This document shows positions 8,963 through 17,759 of a stretch of DNA of 64,000 nt, piece after piece (positions within the stretch are counted from its first letter, which is position 1; every line of letters starts with the position of its first letter). Made by a program: the position numbers and the translations under genes. The stretch is from assembly GCF_900108335.1 (NCBI RefSeq), contig NZ_FNVT01000004.1, positions 744,001-808,000 of the forward strand, written 5' to 3'. The stretch comes from Nonomuraea solani. GTDB lineage: Bacteria > Actinomycetota > Actinomycetes > Streptosporangiales > Streptosporangiaceae. Under the pieces are notes generated by a model, which made no database searches, was not told the origin of the DNA, and saw nothing but the letters and a program-made list of their open reading frames with translations.

Positions 8963-11900
8963 ATGGAGTTCCGGATACTCGGCTCCGTGGAGTTGTGGGC
9001 GGATGGAGAGGCATGTGAGCTCGGCTCGGCCAAGGAACGGCACGTCCTGGCCTTGCTGCTGTTGTCTCCCGGGCTGCCCGTATCCATCGAAACTATGATC
9101 AGCAGAGTCTGGGACGACACACCGCCGTCAAAGGCGCGCGAGAGCGTCCACAGCTATATCGCACGCCTGCGCGGTCGCTTGAACCGGCGACTCGGCGACA
9201 CCGCGGCACGGTTGAGCTCGCGCTCAGGAGCTTACGTGCTGGAAATCGACCCGCAAACGATCGACCTGCACCGTTTTCGCCGGTTGTGCGCACAAGCACG
9301 AGCCATCTCGGACAGCGGGGACAGGGAAGACGCACTGCGACTACTGCGGGCCGCGGAGAAACTGTGGCGTGGCGATCCACTTTCCGGCTTATCCGGGGAA
9401 TGGGTGACCAAGTTACGGACGAGTCTGGAGAGCGAGCATCGCGCCGCGATCGGTATGAGACTCGCCATGGAACTCGGTACGGGCCGTCACGCTGAACTGG
9501 CCGGCGAGCTGCACGGCCTCGTCCACCAATATCCTTACGACGAGTCATTCGTCGAACATTTGATGGTCGCCCTCTACCGTTGCGGGCGTCAGGGCGAAGC
9601 GCTGGAAGCCTACCATCGGGCAAGTCATCGACTTGTCGAAGACCTGGGAGCCGAGCCAGGGCCTTCGCTCCGCGGAACATACGAGCGCATACTGCGCGGC
9701 GACACCGATCTGGCCGCGCCGCCCGAACGCCGCAGCGTTTCAGCGGGCCCGCTCGCCGACAATCTGCCCCGAGACATCCCAGACTTCACCGGGCGAGAGG
9801 TGGAGCTGAACCATCTTTACGACGAGCTGGAGCGTCCCGCGTCGGCTGTGATGATCAAAGCCATAGACGGAATGGCCGGCGTCGGCAAGACGGCGCTCGC
9901 GGTCCACATGGCTCATGAGCTCGCGGACCGCTTCCCGGACGGACGCTGGTATCTCCATCTTCGCGCCCATGATCCTCATCAACCGCCGATCGATCCTGCC
10001 CAAGGCCTCGAAGTCCTGTTGCGGCTTCTGGGGGAAGATCCGCAGCGCATCCCCGAGGCGCTTGAGCCGCGCGCCGCGCTGTGGCGCGCGCGGCTCGCCC
10101 ACCGCCGAATATTGATCGTGCTCGACGACGCGGCAGGCGCCGATCAGGTGAGACCGTTCCTGCCGGGAAGTCCCGGCTGCCTCGTGCTGATCACGAGCCG
10201 CCGGAGACTCGCAGGGTTGGAAGGAGCACGGCCACTGTCTCTGGACGCGCTTATGCCGCCTGAGGCGGCACTGCTCTTCCGCCGGATCGTCGGCCAGGAC
10301 CGGCGGCTCGACGCTGGCGACATCAACCAACTCGTCCGCCTTTGCGGCCATCTCCCGCTAGCGGTCACGATCATGGCGAACAGGCTTCGTCACCGGCCGG
10401 CCCGAGGCGTCGGCGATCTGGTGGAGAGGTTGTCGCGGTCCAAGGGCCGGCTGGCTGAGATGTACGCGGGGGACAGCGACCTTCGCACGGCATTCGATCT
10501 GTCATATCGAGAACTCTCGTCGGAACGCCAGAAGGGGTTTCGCCGCCTTGGATTGCACGTCGGGGCCGATCTCTCGGTCGGGGCAGCCGCCGCGCTGATC
10601 GGATGCGATGTCACCCAGGCGGAACGCGCCCTGGAAGAGCTGATCGACCGTCATCTCGTGGAAGAGCCGAACTCCGGTCGGATCCGCTTTCACGATCTTT
10701 TGCGAGCGTACGCTCGGGAGCGCGCCATTGAGGAAGAGCCGGCGGAGGAGCCACGGCGAGTTGTCCACCGGCTGCTCGATTTCTATCTGGACGCCGCTGA
10801 CCGGGCCGACCGCGTTCTCTATCCGCACAGGGGGCGTGCCGCTGTCGATGTCGCCCATCCGCTCGACTCTCTGCCCGTTGACACACCGCGTTCCGCTGCC
10901 GCGTGGTTGCGTGCCGAACGGGTCAACGTACTGATGTGCGTTCACTACGCCGCTGAGCATGGACATCCCACCCATGTGATCCAGCTTTCGCAGGCCGTCG
11001 CGACGCATCTGGAACGCTCGGCGCACTGGGAGGATGCCGCCCGCATGCACGAACTGGCCCGTCTCGCCTGCCAGGAGATCGGCGACCGCGGGGGAGAGGC
11101 ACGCGTGGAACTCGAACTCAGCCTGGTGCGAAGTCGCACGAGCCACTACGCCGCGGCCTTCGAGCACGCCGATAAGGGCCTGAGCATCTTTAGGGCGTTG
11201 GGCGACCGGCGCGGCGAGGCGGACACATTGGATCATCTCTCCCGTGTGTCATGGCTTTCCGGCCGCAACAGGGAGGCTCTGGAGTACGCGCAGAGAGCGC
11301 TTGTGCTGTATCGCGCGATCGCGGACCGGCATGGCGAAGGCAATGCGCTGCTGCATTCGGGGATCGCGCTGTCATATCTGGGACGTGCCGAGGAGGCGAT
11401 GGCGGTCTTCGAGGCTTCACTCGAGATCGTGGATGAGACGGGTGACGTCGCCACAAAGGCAATGATTCTCAACAACCTGGGAGAACTGCATTTCAGCCAC
11501 GGCGATTATCGAAACGCGCTCGAACTCTTCAGGGAGGCGCACGTCATCCTGCGGGAGGCGGGCTGGCGGCAGAACGAGGCCGTTGCGCTCAATAACATCG
11601 CCAATTGTCTCGAGCGTGCGGGTCGCCGTGACGAGGCTCTGCACTTCTACCGCGAGGCGCTGACAATATACCGAGAAACCGGCGACCGGCGGCACGAGGC
11701 TGACACGCTCAGCAATATCGGGTCGACATATCAGGCCATGGATCTGAACGCTGAGGCGCTTATTCATTTCCAGAAAGCGCTCTCCATAGCGCGTGACATA
11801 AGCGACCCCTACGAATCGTCGCGCGCGCTCCAGAGGATCGGCGACAGCCAGCGGCTCAGCGGCCAGTTCGCCCTGGCCCGGGAAACCTATGAGCAGGCGC

Positions 11901-12103
11901 TGGCCTTCGCACGCGAGCTGGGCGATCCGTTTCTTGAGGCCAGCTCACTTCTGGGGCTGGGCGAAGCGCTCCTGTGTATGCACGGGAGGGAGGTCGCGGC
12001 GCGGCCGTGGCGACAGGCGCTCGCGATATTCGAACGCTTGAGCGCACCGGAGGCAGTCGCTCTGAGACAACGCCTTGAGGCGCTGAAGGCTGCTGGGGCC
12101 TAG
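8963..12103 (+). CDS. SARP-family AfsR-like regulator (BTAD, NB-ARC, TPR)
   Basis: A 1046-residue multidomain activator. Residues about 1-95 are an OmpR-type winged helix (MEFRILGSVELWADG, IETMISRVWDD). About 95-245 are the bacterial transcriptional activation domain. About 275-560 are an NB-ARC ATPase with P-loop GMAGVGKTA and RILIVLDDAAGADQVRPFLP as Walker B/ARC. About 640-1040 are tetratricopeptide repeats (GEADTLDHLSRVSWLSGRNR, NEAVALNNIANCLERAGRRD). This is the AfsR architecture, typical of specialised-metabolism activators. GGAAGG precedes the ATG. The likely targets are the divergent transferase/kinase operon and its own promoter. Confidence 0.93.
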   Translation: MEFRILGSVELWADGEACELGSAKERHVLALLLLSPGLPVSIETMISRVWDDTPPSKARESVHSYIARLRGRLNRRLGDTAARLSSRSGAYVLEIDPQTIDLHRFRRLCAQARAISDSGDREDALRLLRAAEKLWRGDPLSGLSGEWVTKLRTSLESEHRAAIGMRLAMELGTGRHAELAGELHGLVHQYPYDESFVEHLMVALYRCGRQGEALEAYHRASHRLVEDLGAEPGPSLRGTYERILRGDTDLAAPPERRSVSAGPLADNLPRDIPDFTGREVELNHLYDELERPASAVMIKAIDGMAGVGKTALAVHMAHELADRFPDGRWYLHLRAHDPHQPPIDPAQGLEVLLRLLGEDPQRIPEALEPRAALWRARLAHRRILIVLDDAAGADQVRPFLPGSPGCLVLITSRRRLAGLEGARPLSLDALMPPEAALLFRRIVGQDRRLDAGDINQLVRLCGHLPLAVTIMANRLRHRPARGVGDLVERLSRSKGRLAEMYAGDSDLRTAFDLSYRELSSERQKGFRRLGLHVGADLSVGAAAALIGCDVTQAERALEELIDRHLVEEPNSGRIRFHDLLRAYARERAIEEEPAEEPRRVVHRLLDFYLDAADRADRVLYPHRGRAAVDVAHPLDSLPVDTPRSAAAWLRAERVNVLMCVHYAAEHGHPTHVIQLSQAVATHLERSAHWEDAARMHELARLACQEIGDRGGEARVELELSLVRSRTSHYAAAFEHADKGLSIFRALGDRRGEADTLDHLSRVSWLSGRNREALEYAQRALVLYRAIADRHGEGNALLHSGIALSYLGRAEEAMAVFEASLEIVDETGDVATKAMILNNLGELHFSHGDYRNALELFREAHVILREAGWRQNEAVALNNIANCLERAGRRDEALHFYREALTIYRETGDRRHEADTLSNIGSTYQAMDLNAEALIHFQKALSIARDISDPYESSRALQRIGDSQRLSGQFALARETYEQALAFARELGDPFLEASSLLGLGEALLCMHGREVAARPWRQALAIFERLSAPEAVALRQRLEALKAAGA

Positions 12104-12318
12104 TTTCTGGAAAGTGCGGGCGACTTGGTTCATTGCTAGATATCTTCTTGCTATTTCCGAGAAGCTTCAGAAATATCGGAGAGGAAGCGAGTTGTCCCTA
12201 TATATGCTCCATGTAGCCCAAGCGGTCGCGTACATCATGATGGGCCGTTGGGGGATCATGATGGGCTAATTGGTCACAAATCGCCTTGAGGCTGTCGTCT
12301 CCAATGGGGGCGACAGTC
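12104..12318. other. Convergent intergenic region with a direct repeat
   Basis: No gene is seen. The element ATCATGATGGGC occurs at 12234-12245 and 12255-12266, a 21-bp period, and contains the palindrome TCATGA. GAGGCTGTCG at 12288-12297 can pair with CGACAGTCTC at 12311-12320 across the end of the NLR-like gene, a weak hairpin without a T-run. Confidence 0.5.
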
Positions 12319-14445
12319 TCAGGTTTCATGACAAACTCCGGTATGTCGGTCAAACGCTGCAAGGCGCTCCTTGATACGGAAATGTCCGATAGATTCGGTC
12401 TGTCCTGTTATTTGTAGCGCTGCCTCGTACATTCGTCTGGCCTCGTCCCTGCGGCCAGTACGTTCGGCCAGATTCCCCAGCCCTTCCAGCGCCGCGGCCC
12501 TGCCCACCGAGGACCCCAGCTCGGCCATCACATCGAGCGCGGCACGAAGCTCCTGGTTCGCCTTGTTGCCATCACCCGAACTGGCATGCGCGTGACCAAG
12601 GAAGATGCCCACACGTGCCCGGTTGTACGAGTCGTCCACACCACTTAGCAGTTGCCGCGCCCGTTCCAGATGAACCACCGCGTCCGGACCACGGTCCTGC
12701 GCCATCAGCACGCCCGCGAGGTCGATCAGTGTCAGAGCCGTCTTCCTGTCGGCGCCCAGCGCCTGAAACGCGGCGCTCGCGTCCGTGAGCCGGGCGATGG
12801 CCGCGCCGTGGTCACCGCGCGCGGCGGCGACCAACCCGAGCCTGCGCAGCGAACCGACCTCCCTCTCCCGTTCGCCGAGCCGCCGCCAGATCTCCAGCGC
12901 GCCCTCGAAGCGTGCGACGGCCTCATCGTGACGCCCGAGGGCGTTCAGGCTCAGCCCCAGGCGGTTGAGCATCTTCCCTTCGGCGTACGGGTCGCCGCAG
13001 GAGCGCGCCGCGGCCAATCCCGTCTCTTCCACCTCGACACGCTCCACGTGGTGGCCCATGAAGAGGAAAAGGGCCCACATGGCGTCGGCGAGTTGCCAGG
13101 CGGTCGTTTCGCGCCCGTGCTCGCGCGCGAGAGTGACGGCGGCACTCAGGTTCGCGCGCTCGGACTCCAGCCACATGAGCGCATCTTCCGGACCGCCGAA
13201 GTCCGTCACCTCGGCGGGAGGTGGCTCGGCGTCTCGGGGCAATCGAGTACGGTGCGGCCGCAACCGGCGCTCCGCACAAGAGGTAGTGGCGAGATACCAG
13301 GAGAGCAGGCGCCCAACGGCCAATTCCCGGGCCTCGCGCTGGTCCTCGGCCTCGACCAACTGGGAGGCGTGCAGCCGGACCAGCGCGTGATGAAAGCGAT
13401 AGCGCCCGTCGGCCGTGTCCGTCAGAAGGTTCGCGTCGGTCAGCTCGCCCAGCAGCCGCCTCGCCTCCATCCTCGAGATACCGGCCAGCGCCGCCGTCGC
13501 ATCGCCGCCGAACCTGTCTCCAGGAGTGAGGCTCAGCAGCCGGTACAGGCCGGCGGCGTTGGAGCGGAGCGCGCGGTAGGAGAGGTCCAGCGCGGAGCGT
13601 ATCGTCACATCGCCCTCGATCGACAGCGCCGCCAGGGTCCTCTGCTCCTCGGCCAGCGCGGCGACCATCTCGCGGAGGGGCCAACTCGGACGCGCGGCCA
13701 GGCGCGCCGCCGCGACGCTCAGGGCAAGTGGCAGCCGCATGCACAGCTCCACCAGCTCGGAGGCCGCCTCGTGCTGCTGTTCCAGCCGGTCGCTCCCCAG
13801 CGCCGCGCGTAGGAGGGAGAGACCGGCCTCGGCGTCGAACCGATCGACGTACACGCTACGCATTCCGTGCATCAGCAGGCCTGTCAACCGGTATCTGCTC
13901 GTCACCACGGTGACGCTCGCGGACGAGCTCGGGAGCAGCGGCCGCACCTGGGCGGCGGTCATCGCGTCATCGAGGAGTACGAGAACGCGCTGGTCCCTGG
14001 TCACCGTGCGATACAAGGCCGCCCGCTGCGCCAGCTCGCCGGGGATGAGTTCCGTTGGAACACCCAGGGATTGGAGGAAGTCGCCCAGCACCTCTTGAGG
14101 GGATGCCGGGCCGGCGCCAGAATGCCCGCGTAGATCGGCGTACAGTTGCCCGTCCGGAAAGTCCGAGCGAATCATGTGTGCCCAGGTCAGGGACAGCGCG
14201 GTTTTTCCCACGCCCACCGGGCCCGTTATCAACACGGTCAGCGGGACATCCGTCGCCTCCGCGCGCAGGGCGTCGAGCTGGGCGATGGCCGCTTCGCGAT
14301 CGACCAGGCGGGGCCGCGGCGGAAGCTGACTCGGCGCGGGTAGCGACGCCGCAGTATGGAAATGGACGCCACCGAATACATCACGTGCTTGGACTAACGG
14401 ACCGTGAACCACTCCCGTCACATCGTTATGTACAATTTCGGACAT
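12319..14445 (-). CDS. NB-ARC/TPR STAND ATPase with N-terminal amyloid-like motif (NLR-like)
   Basis: A protein of about 708 residues. Residues 1-30 are a short Gly/His/Val segment containing HGPLVQARDVFGGVHFH. NB-ARC follows from about residue 45 (LVDREAAI, P-loop GPVGVGKTALSLTWAHMI, Walker B VLVLLDDAMTAAQVRPLLPS, VTSRYRLTG). TPRs occupy the C-terminal 250 residues (EGKMLNRLGLSLNALGRHDE). No DNA-binding domain is present, unlike the SARP gene next door. I infer an immune or cell-death sensor whose N-terminal motif recruits the divergently encoded small protein. ATG 14445 is chosen; GTG 14463 adds six residues. Neither has a strong ribosome site, so a leaderless start is possible. Confidence 0.85.
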   Translation of the reverse strand: MSEIVHNDVTGVVHGPLVQARDVFGGVHFHTAASLPAPSQLPPRPRLVDREAAIAQLDALRAEATDVPLTVLITGPVGVGKTALSLTWAHMIRSDFPDGQLYADLRGHSGAGPASPQEVLGDFLQSLGVPTELIPGELAQRAALYRTVTRDQRVLVLLDDAMTAAQVRPLLPSSSASVTVVTSRYRLTGLLMHGMRSVYVDRFDAEAGLSLLRAALGSDRLEQQHEAASELVELCMRLPLALSVAAARLAARPSWPLREMVAALAEEQRTLAALSIEGDVTIRSALDLSYRALRSNAAGLYRLLSLTPGDRFGGDATAALAGISRMEARRLLGELTDANLLTDTADGRYRFHHALVRLHASQLVEAEDQREARELAVGRLLSWYLATTSCAERRLRPHRTRLPRDAEPPPAEVTDFGGPEDALMWLESERANLSAAVTLAREHGRETTAWQLADAMWALFLFMGHHVERVEVEETGLAAARSCGDPYAEGKMLNRLGLSLNALGRHDEAVARFEGALEIWRRLGEREREVGSLRRLGLVAAARGDHGAAIARLTDASAAFQALGADRKTALTLIDLAGVLMAQDRGPDAVVHLERARQLLSGVDDSYNRARVGIFLGHAHASSGDGNKANQELRAALDVMAELGSSVGRAAALEGLGNLAERTGRRDEARRMYEAALQITGQTESIGHFRIKERLAAFDRHTGVCHET

Positions 14446-14463
14446 ATTTCGGTTGGCTATCAC

Positions 14464-14683
14464 GTTGTTTCGACACCAATCACTGGCTGAACCGCGGCAT
14501 ACCTCCGTACATGCTCAGGCGGTTTGGGATAAGACACATGTGCCACGATGGCGGATTATCAAGTGCATCGCAATCTGCCGGGAGCCCATGGCCGTACCCG
14601 GCGGACCGGTGCCGGAGCAGCCGGGGCCGTGACCTGCGTCGGCGATCTACCCTGGAGGAAACTCCCGTACCGAAAGAGGCGCG
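14464..14683. promoter_or_regulatory. Divergent promoter region of the NLR/effector pair
   Basis: These 220 bp separate two divergently transcribed genes and must hold both promoters. I see no clear inverted repeat or consensus -10/-35 pair. AAAGAGG lies 6 nt before the effector ATG. Confidence 0.45.
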
Positions 14684-15061
14684 ATGGACGCGAGCGTAAT
14701 CTCCGCTCTGGCAGTGGTCGTCTCCGCGATAATCGGAGGTGCCGCCGGAGAAGCCGGCAAGGGCGCTTGGACCTCATTGACCACTCTTGTGCGGCGGCGT
14801 TTCGGCAGCGACGCACAGGCTGTGGCAACCCTGGAACAATTCAACACGCACTCGCCCGAAGAGATCACAAAGGTTCTGGTGGGCCACGCGAACGCTGATT
14901 CTGAATTCGAAGTCGCGTTGACCGAATGGACGAACGATACGATCCGCCTCATTCGGCACACGCACGACGTGAGTAACTCCATCGGCGGCGAGGCTCGCAT
15001 CAGCGGGCCGGTCATCCAGGCTGGAGATGTTCAGGGCTCGATCAATTTCGGTAAGTCCTGA
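14684..15061 (+). CDS. Small putative membrane-acting effector with C-terminal amyloid-like motif
   Basis: A 125-residue protein. Residues 4-22 (VISALAVVVSAIIGGAAGE) are a hydrophobic or amphipathic helix, followed by a basic helix (WTSLTTLVRRRFG) and a helical middle. The C terminus reads ISGPVIQAGDVQGSINFG. The end matches the N-terminal motif of the divergent NB-ARC protein (shared G-P, Q-A, D-V, G and F positions). This layout resembles bacterial HeLo-like (Bell) effectors known from amyloid-signalling NLR systems. Membrane disruption on activation is inference. AAAGAGG sits 6 nt before the ATG. Confidence 0.75.
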   Translation: MDASVISALAVVVSAIIGGAAGEAGKGAWTSLTTLVRRRFGSDAQAVATLEQFNTHSPEEITKVLVGHANADSEFEVALTEWTNDTIRLIRHTHDVSNSIGGEARISGPVIQAGDVQGSINFGKS

Positions 15062-15072
15062 CCATTCCGCCG

Positions 15073-15498
15073 TCATGCGCCGCGTTCGGGTACCCAGTTC
15101 CGTACGGCGGGGGCGTACCCGGACGGCTTGTCCCCGGCCTTGGCGCCCGGGCTGACCAGCCGGTTCTGATAGTCCGGCGTGAACATCCGGTAGACCGACC
15201 GGGGTGGCACGGAACCGGCCTCGTCGAGCTCGGTCCGCAGTTTGTCCGGCAGCCGAGTTGGTCCGCGCTGCTCGCCCGGCCCGGTTGAGCGCCAGAAGGG
15301 ACTCCGGCGACCGCGCCGCCTCACGGCCCTCCGCGCTCTCCATCGCGGTGAGTCCGCCCAGAGCCCACGGCGACCGAGCCCGCGCAGTTGGTACGCGCCC
15401 GGCTCCGCTGACACATCGAGCAATGCGGCCAGTCGTTCCCCTTGCGCGCAATTCGAATACTCCAAAAGGAGAGGACCCAGATGGGTGAGGAAGGACAC
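15073..15498 (-). CDS. Hypothetical protein, possibly with compensating frameshifts
   Basis: A 141-residue minus-strand frame starting at GTG 15498, 4 bp after the stop of gene A. Its N terminus (LTHLGPLLLEYSNCAQGERL) and C terminus (SVYRMFTPDYQNRLVSPG) look protein-like. In the middle a second frame (TAMESAEGREAARSPESLLA) reads better, suggesting a pair of small indels. The family is unknown. Being close behind gene A, it could be the third gene of that operon or its decayed remainder. Confidence 0.4.
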   Translation of the reverse strand: MSFLTHLGPLLLEYSNCAQGERLAALLDVSAEPGAYQLRGLGRRGLWADSPRWRARRAVRRRGRRSPFWRSTGPGEQRGPTRLPDKLRTELDEAGSVPPRSVYRMFTPDYQNRLVSPGAKAGDKPSGYAPAVRNWVPERGA

Positions 15499-15501
15499 CC
15501 G

Positions 15502-16749
15502 TCATGGGAGCAGGCGACGCGCGAGTCGTTCGGCGTTGAGCCCGCGGATGGCGTCATCAACGGCTTGCCGGTCGGTGAGGTCGATGCCGCGCTCGGTGAG
15601 GGCGGCGGCGATCTCTTTCGCGGGCCCCCAAGAGCCTTGATCGTCGAACGCCTGGCGGAACTCGCGCAGGTGAGCGTCGACGGCGTCGACGACCGGGGTG
15701 ATCCATCGGGGATCGAGGCCGCGCCGATCAAGGGCGAAAGCCAGCCACTGGCGCAGAACGCCGGGAAGGGCTGCGCGCTGGGCGGCATCGAGGATGGCTT
15801 TGCGAGGCAGCCAGTCGGTGAGCAGCAGCATGACCTCGGTCGGGCTCCAGGCCAGCGGGCCGGAGACGATGTAGCCCTCGCCATAGTCCAGGAACAGCTC
15901 GGCCAGCGACCTGCTCACCTCGTCGTCCAGGCTGTTGATGGTGGCGAACTGCTGGACCAGATGGTCGCGCTCGGCCTCGGGCAGACCTTCCCGTTCGGAC
16001 CAGTCGGGCAGATGGTCGCGGCAACGGGACCAGGCCAGCGCCCGGTTGCCGACGAAGTCCTCATCGTCGTTGCGCGGCCAGGTGATGTCGGTGGTGCGCA
16101 GCGCATCGGCCAGGTCGGCGAGCACCTCGGCCACCGGAGCCTCACTGATCGGCATGGGAACCTCGTCGGCCTCGCGCAGCCGGTTCCACTGCGCGGCGGC
16201 GCCGGGTTCCAGGATCGCGATCTTGTCGATCATCAACCCTCCGGACTTGAGCACCTGGGCCATCAGCGTGTGCGGATGGGGGCCGTCGTAGTCGATGAGC
16301 AGCACCTGTTCGCTGTCCCACACGTCCGCCGCTCGCCACGCCGACGTCGCGGTCCACGCCGTGTCCGCGGACATGGCGGTGTGCCAGGGCGGCAGCGGCT
16401 GGGTCTTGGTCAGGATGTCGATCGTCTCGGCCAGCATGGTGATGTCGGTGGCGGGCGCGACCCGCGCCAGCGCGGCGATCGCGGCCAAGCCGTACGGCGA
16501 GGGCGTGGTGCATGCCCGGCCGGTCACCTCCACGCACAACCGATGCTCGGCCTCGCGTTCGCCCAGCTCCGCGGCCACCCACGCCTGGCCCAGCCACCCG
16601 CTGGCCCAGGTCTCGGCCATCAGCGGATCGGCCAGGCCGGTGAGCTGCCGCGCGTCACGCAACAGCAGATCTGATCGGCGCGGCGGAAGCGGCGAACGAC
16701 GGACCGGTCTGTTACTGGTGGCCTTGCGGCGGCCGCGGCTCTTGGGCAT
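15502..16749 (-). CDS. Unknown protein A of the duplicated B-A unit (intact copy)
   Basis: A 415-residue soluble protein. The first 25 residues are basic (MPKSRGRRKATSNRPVRRSP). The rest is acidic, Leu/Trp-rich and helical (LADPLMAETWASGWLGQAWV, VPMPISEAPVAEVLADLADAL, FLDYGEGYIVSGPLAWSPTE). I recognise no domain. The open frame extends to 16986, but residues before MPKSRG derive from a frameshifted relic of gene B, so I use ATG 16749. A near-identical N-terminal copy lies at 23090-23364. In the ancestral order B preceded A on the minus strand. Confidence 0.65.
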   Translation of the reverse strand: MPKSRGRRKATSNRPVRRSPLPPRRSDLLLRDARQLTGLADPLMAETWASGWLGQAWVAAELGEREAEHRLCVEVTGRACTTPSPYGLAAIAALARVAPATDITMLAETIDILTKTQPLPPWHTAMSADTAWTATSAWRAADVWDSEQVLLIDYDGPHPHTLMAQVLKSGGLMIDKIAILEPGAAAQWNRLREADEVPMPISEAPVAEVLADLADALRTTDITWPRNDDEDFVGNRALAWSRCRDHLPDWSEREGLPEAERDHLVQQFATINSLDDEVSRSLAELFLDYGEGYIVSGPLAWSPTEVMLLLTDWLPRKAILDAAQRAALPGVLRQWLAFALDRRGLDPRWITPVVDAVDAHLREFRQAFDDQGSWGPAKEIAAALTERGIDLTDRQAVDDAIRGLNAERLARRLLP

Positions 16750-17027
16750 GCTCCAGTCCACCACAGGCCGGCGACCGTGTGGCATGTGCCGCTCTCGTCG
16801 TGATGACCGTGGCCTATGCCGAGCCGAACCAGTCGGGTGCGGCGTCGGCGAGCTCGAATTCCGCAGTGCGACGCCGGCCTTGCCGAGACGTTCGGTCAGC
16901 CTCTGTGCTCGCTGAGGGCGAAGTCCTCGCCACAGAACGAGAAGAGCACCGTGCTGTCGAGCTCTGTGGGTATGGGCAGGGAGCACAGGTCGATGATGAT
17001 GTCGAGGCCCATCGTGATGGCGGTGTC
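16475..17027. repeat. Direct repeat copy 1 (B 3' end plus A 5' end)
   Basis: About 553 bp that match 23090-23681 in the same orientation, starting GCGATCGCG and ending GGCGGTGTC in both copies. It spans the beginning of gene A and the end of gene B. Sequence differences and small indels show the copies have diverged for some time. Confidence 0.8.
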
Positions 17028-17090
17028 CTGCTGGGTCAGCATCCCTGCGCGGTCTGCGCCCGTCAGCGGTCGTTTAGGGGGTCGTCCGTC
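16800..17090 (-). pseudogene. C-terminal relic of unknown protein B
   Basis: The minus strand reads AITMGLDIIIDLCSLPIPTE, then LDSTVLFSFCGEDFA, almost identical to the intact gene B at 23466-23993. After EDFA one base is missing, so the frame hits a TGA; in the shifted frame LTERLGKAGVAL resumes. The N-terminal two-thirds of B is absent upstream. This is a truncated and frameshifted copy left beside intact gene A. Confidence 0.75.
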
Positions 17091-17331
17091 TGCCGAAAGG
17101 CGCGTAGCGTGAAGGCGACAACGCTTTGACTGCGTGTTTAGTTGATCTGGCCAGGTGGCGCCGCATGTCCATGCCGGTGCCTGTGGCTGGCTGGTCGCTC
17201 AACGAGGTGGGCGCCCGGTTGCTGCCAGAGGGATGCTCCCCGTGATGGCGGTCCGATTCGCCGGACATGTTGCCACAACGACAAGCCATCCCTTCGAGAG
17301 GAAAAACTCCCGCATCGGGAGTGTGCTCCCT
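17028..17331. other. Non-coding stretch at left end of the 6-kb insert
   Basis: No convincing gene. A 26-codon frame (MSMPVPVAGWSLNEVGARLL) is protein-like but too short to support. The region begins where homology between the two direct repeats ends. Confidence 0.4.
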
Positions 17332-17568
17332 ATGGCCTCCTTGTACTCGCAGCCTGCCGGCTCTGATGGGCCCGCAGAAGCGGCCTTGGTGCTGCTGCCG
17401 ATCACCAGAGAGATAGCGCGGCTGGCCGCTCTGCAGGCCGGTGCCGCCGCTGAACGGGCACGAGCCTCCGCCGAGCGTGCGCAACAGGCCAGGGAACGCG
17501 CCCCCATCATCGCCGAACGGCTGGCACAGGTCCGACGCTGGCTCCGAGCCACGGCTCAGCCGGCGTAA
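17332..17568 (+). CDS. Small hypothetical protein, Ala/Arg-rich helix
   Basis: A 78-residue frame from ATG 17332 (MASLYSQPAGSDGPAEAALV), then a long Ala/Arg/Glu helix likely to form a coiled coil. No ribosome site is evident. In another frame the next 100 bp read LVRMVGEADALNAAQLETYL before a stop at 17671, which also looks protein-like. The locus may therefore be one short gene broken by a frameshift. Function unknown. Confidence 0.35.
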   Translation: MASLYSQPAGSDGPAEAALVLLPITREIARLAALQAGAAAERARASAERAQQARERAPIIAERLAQVRRWLRATAQPA

Positions 17569-17759
17569 CGACAAGCCCTCCGGCGGCACGCTGGTGCGCA
17601 TGGTGGGCGAGGCCGACGCGCTCAACGCCGCCCAGCTGGAGACCTATCTCAGTCACGCACGCCGACGATGAGGACTAACGGCCGGCAGAAGGTGAACGAC
17701 CCTGGTCAGAGGCGGATGGCGGGCGTCATCGGGAGTGCCTGCGCCCTGGTCCCCGGCCG

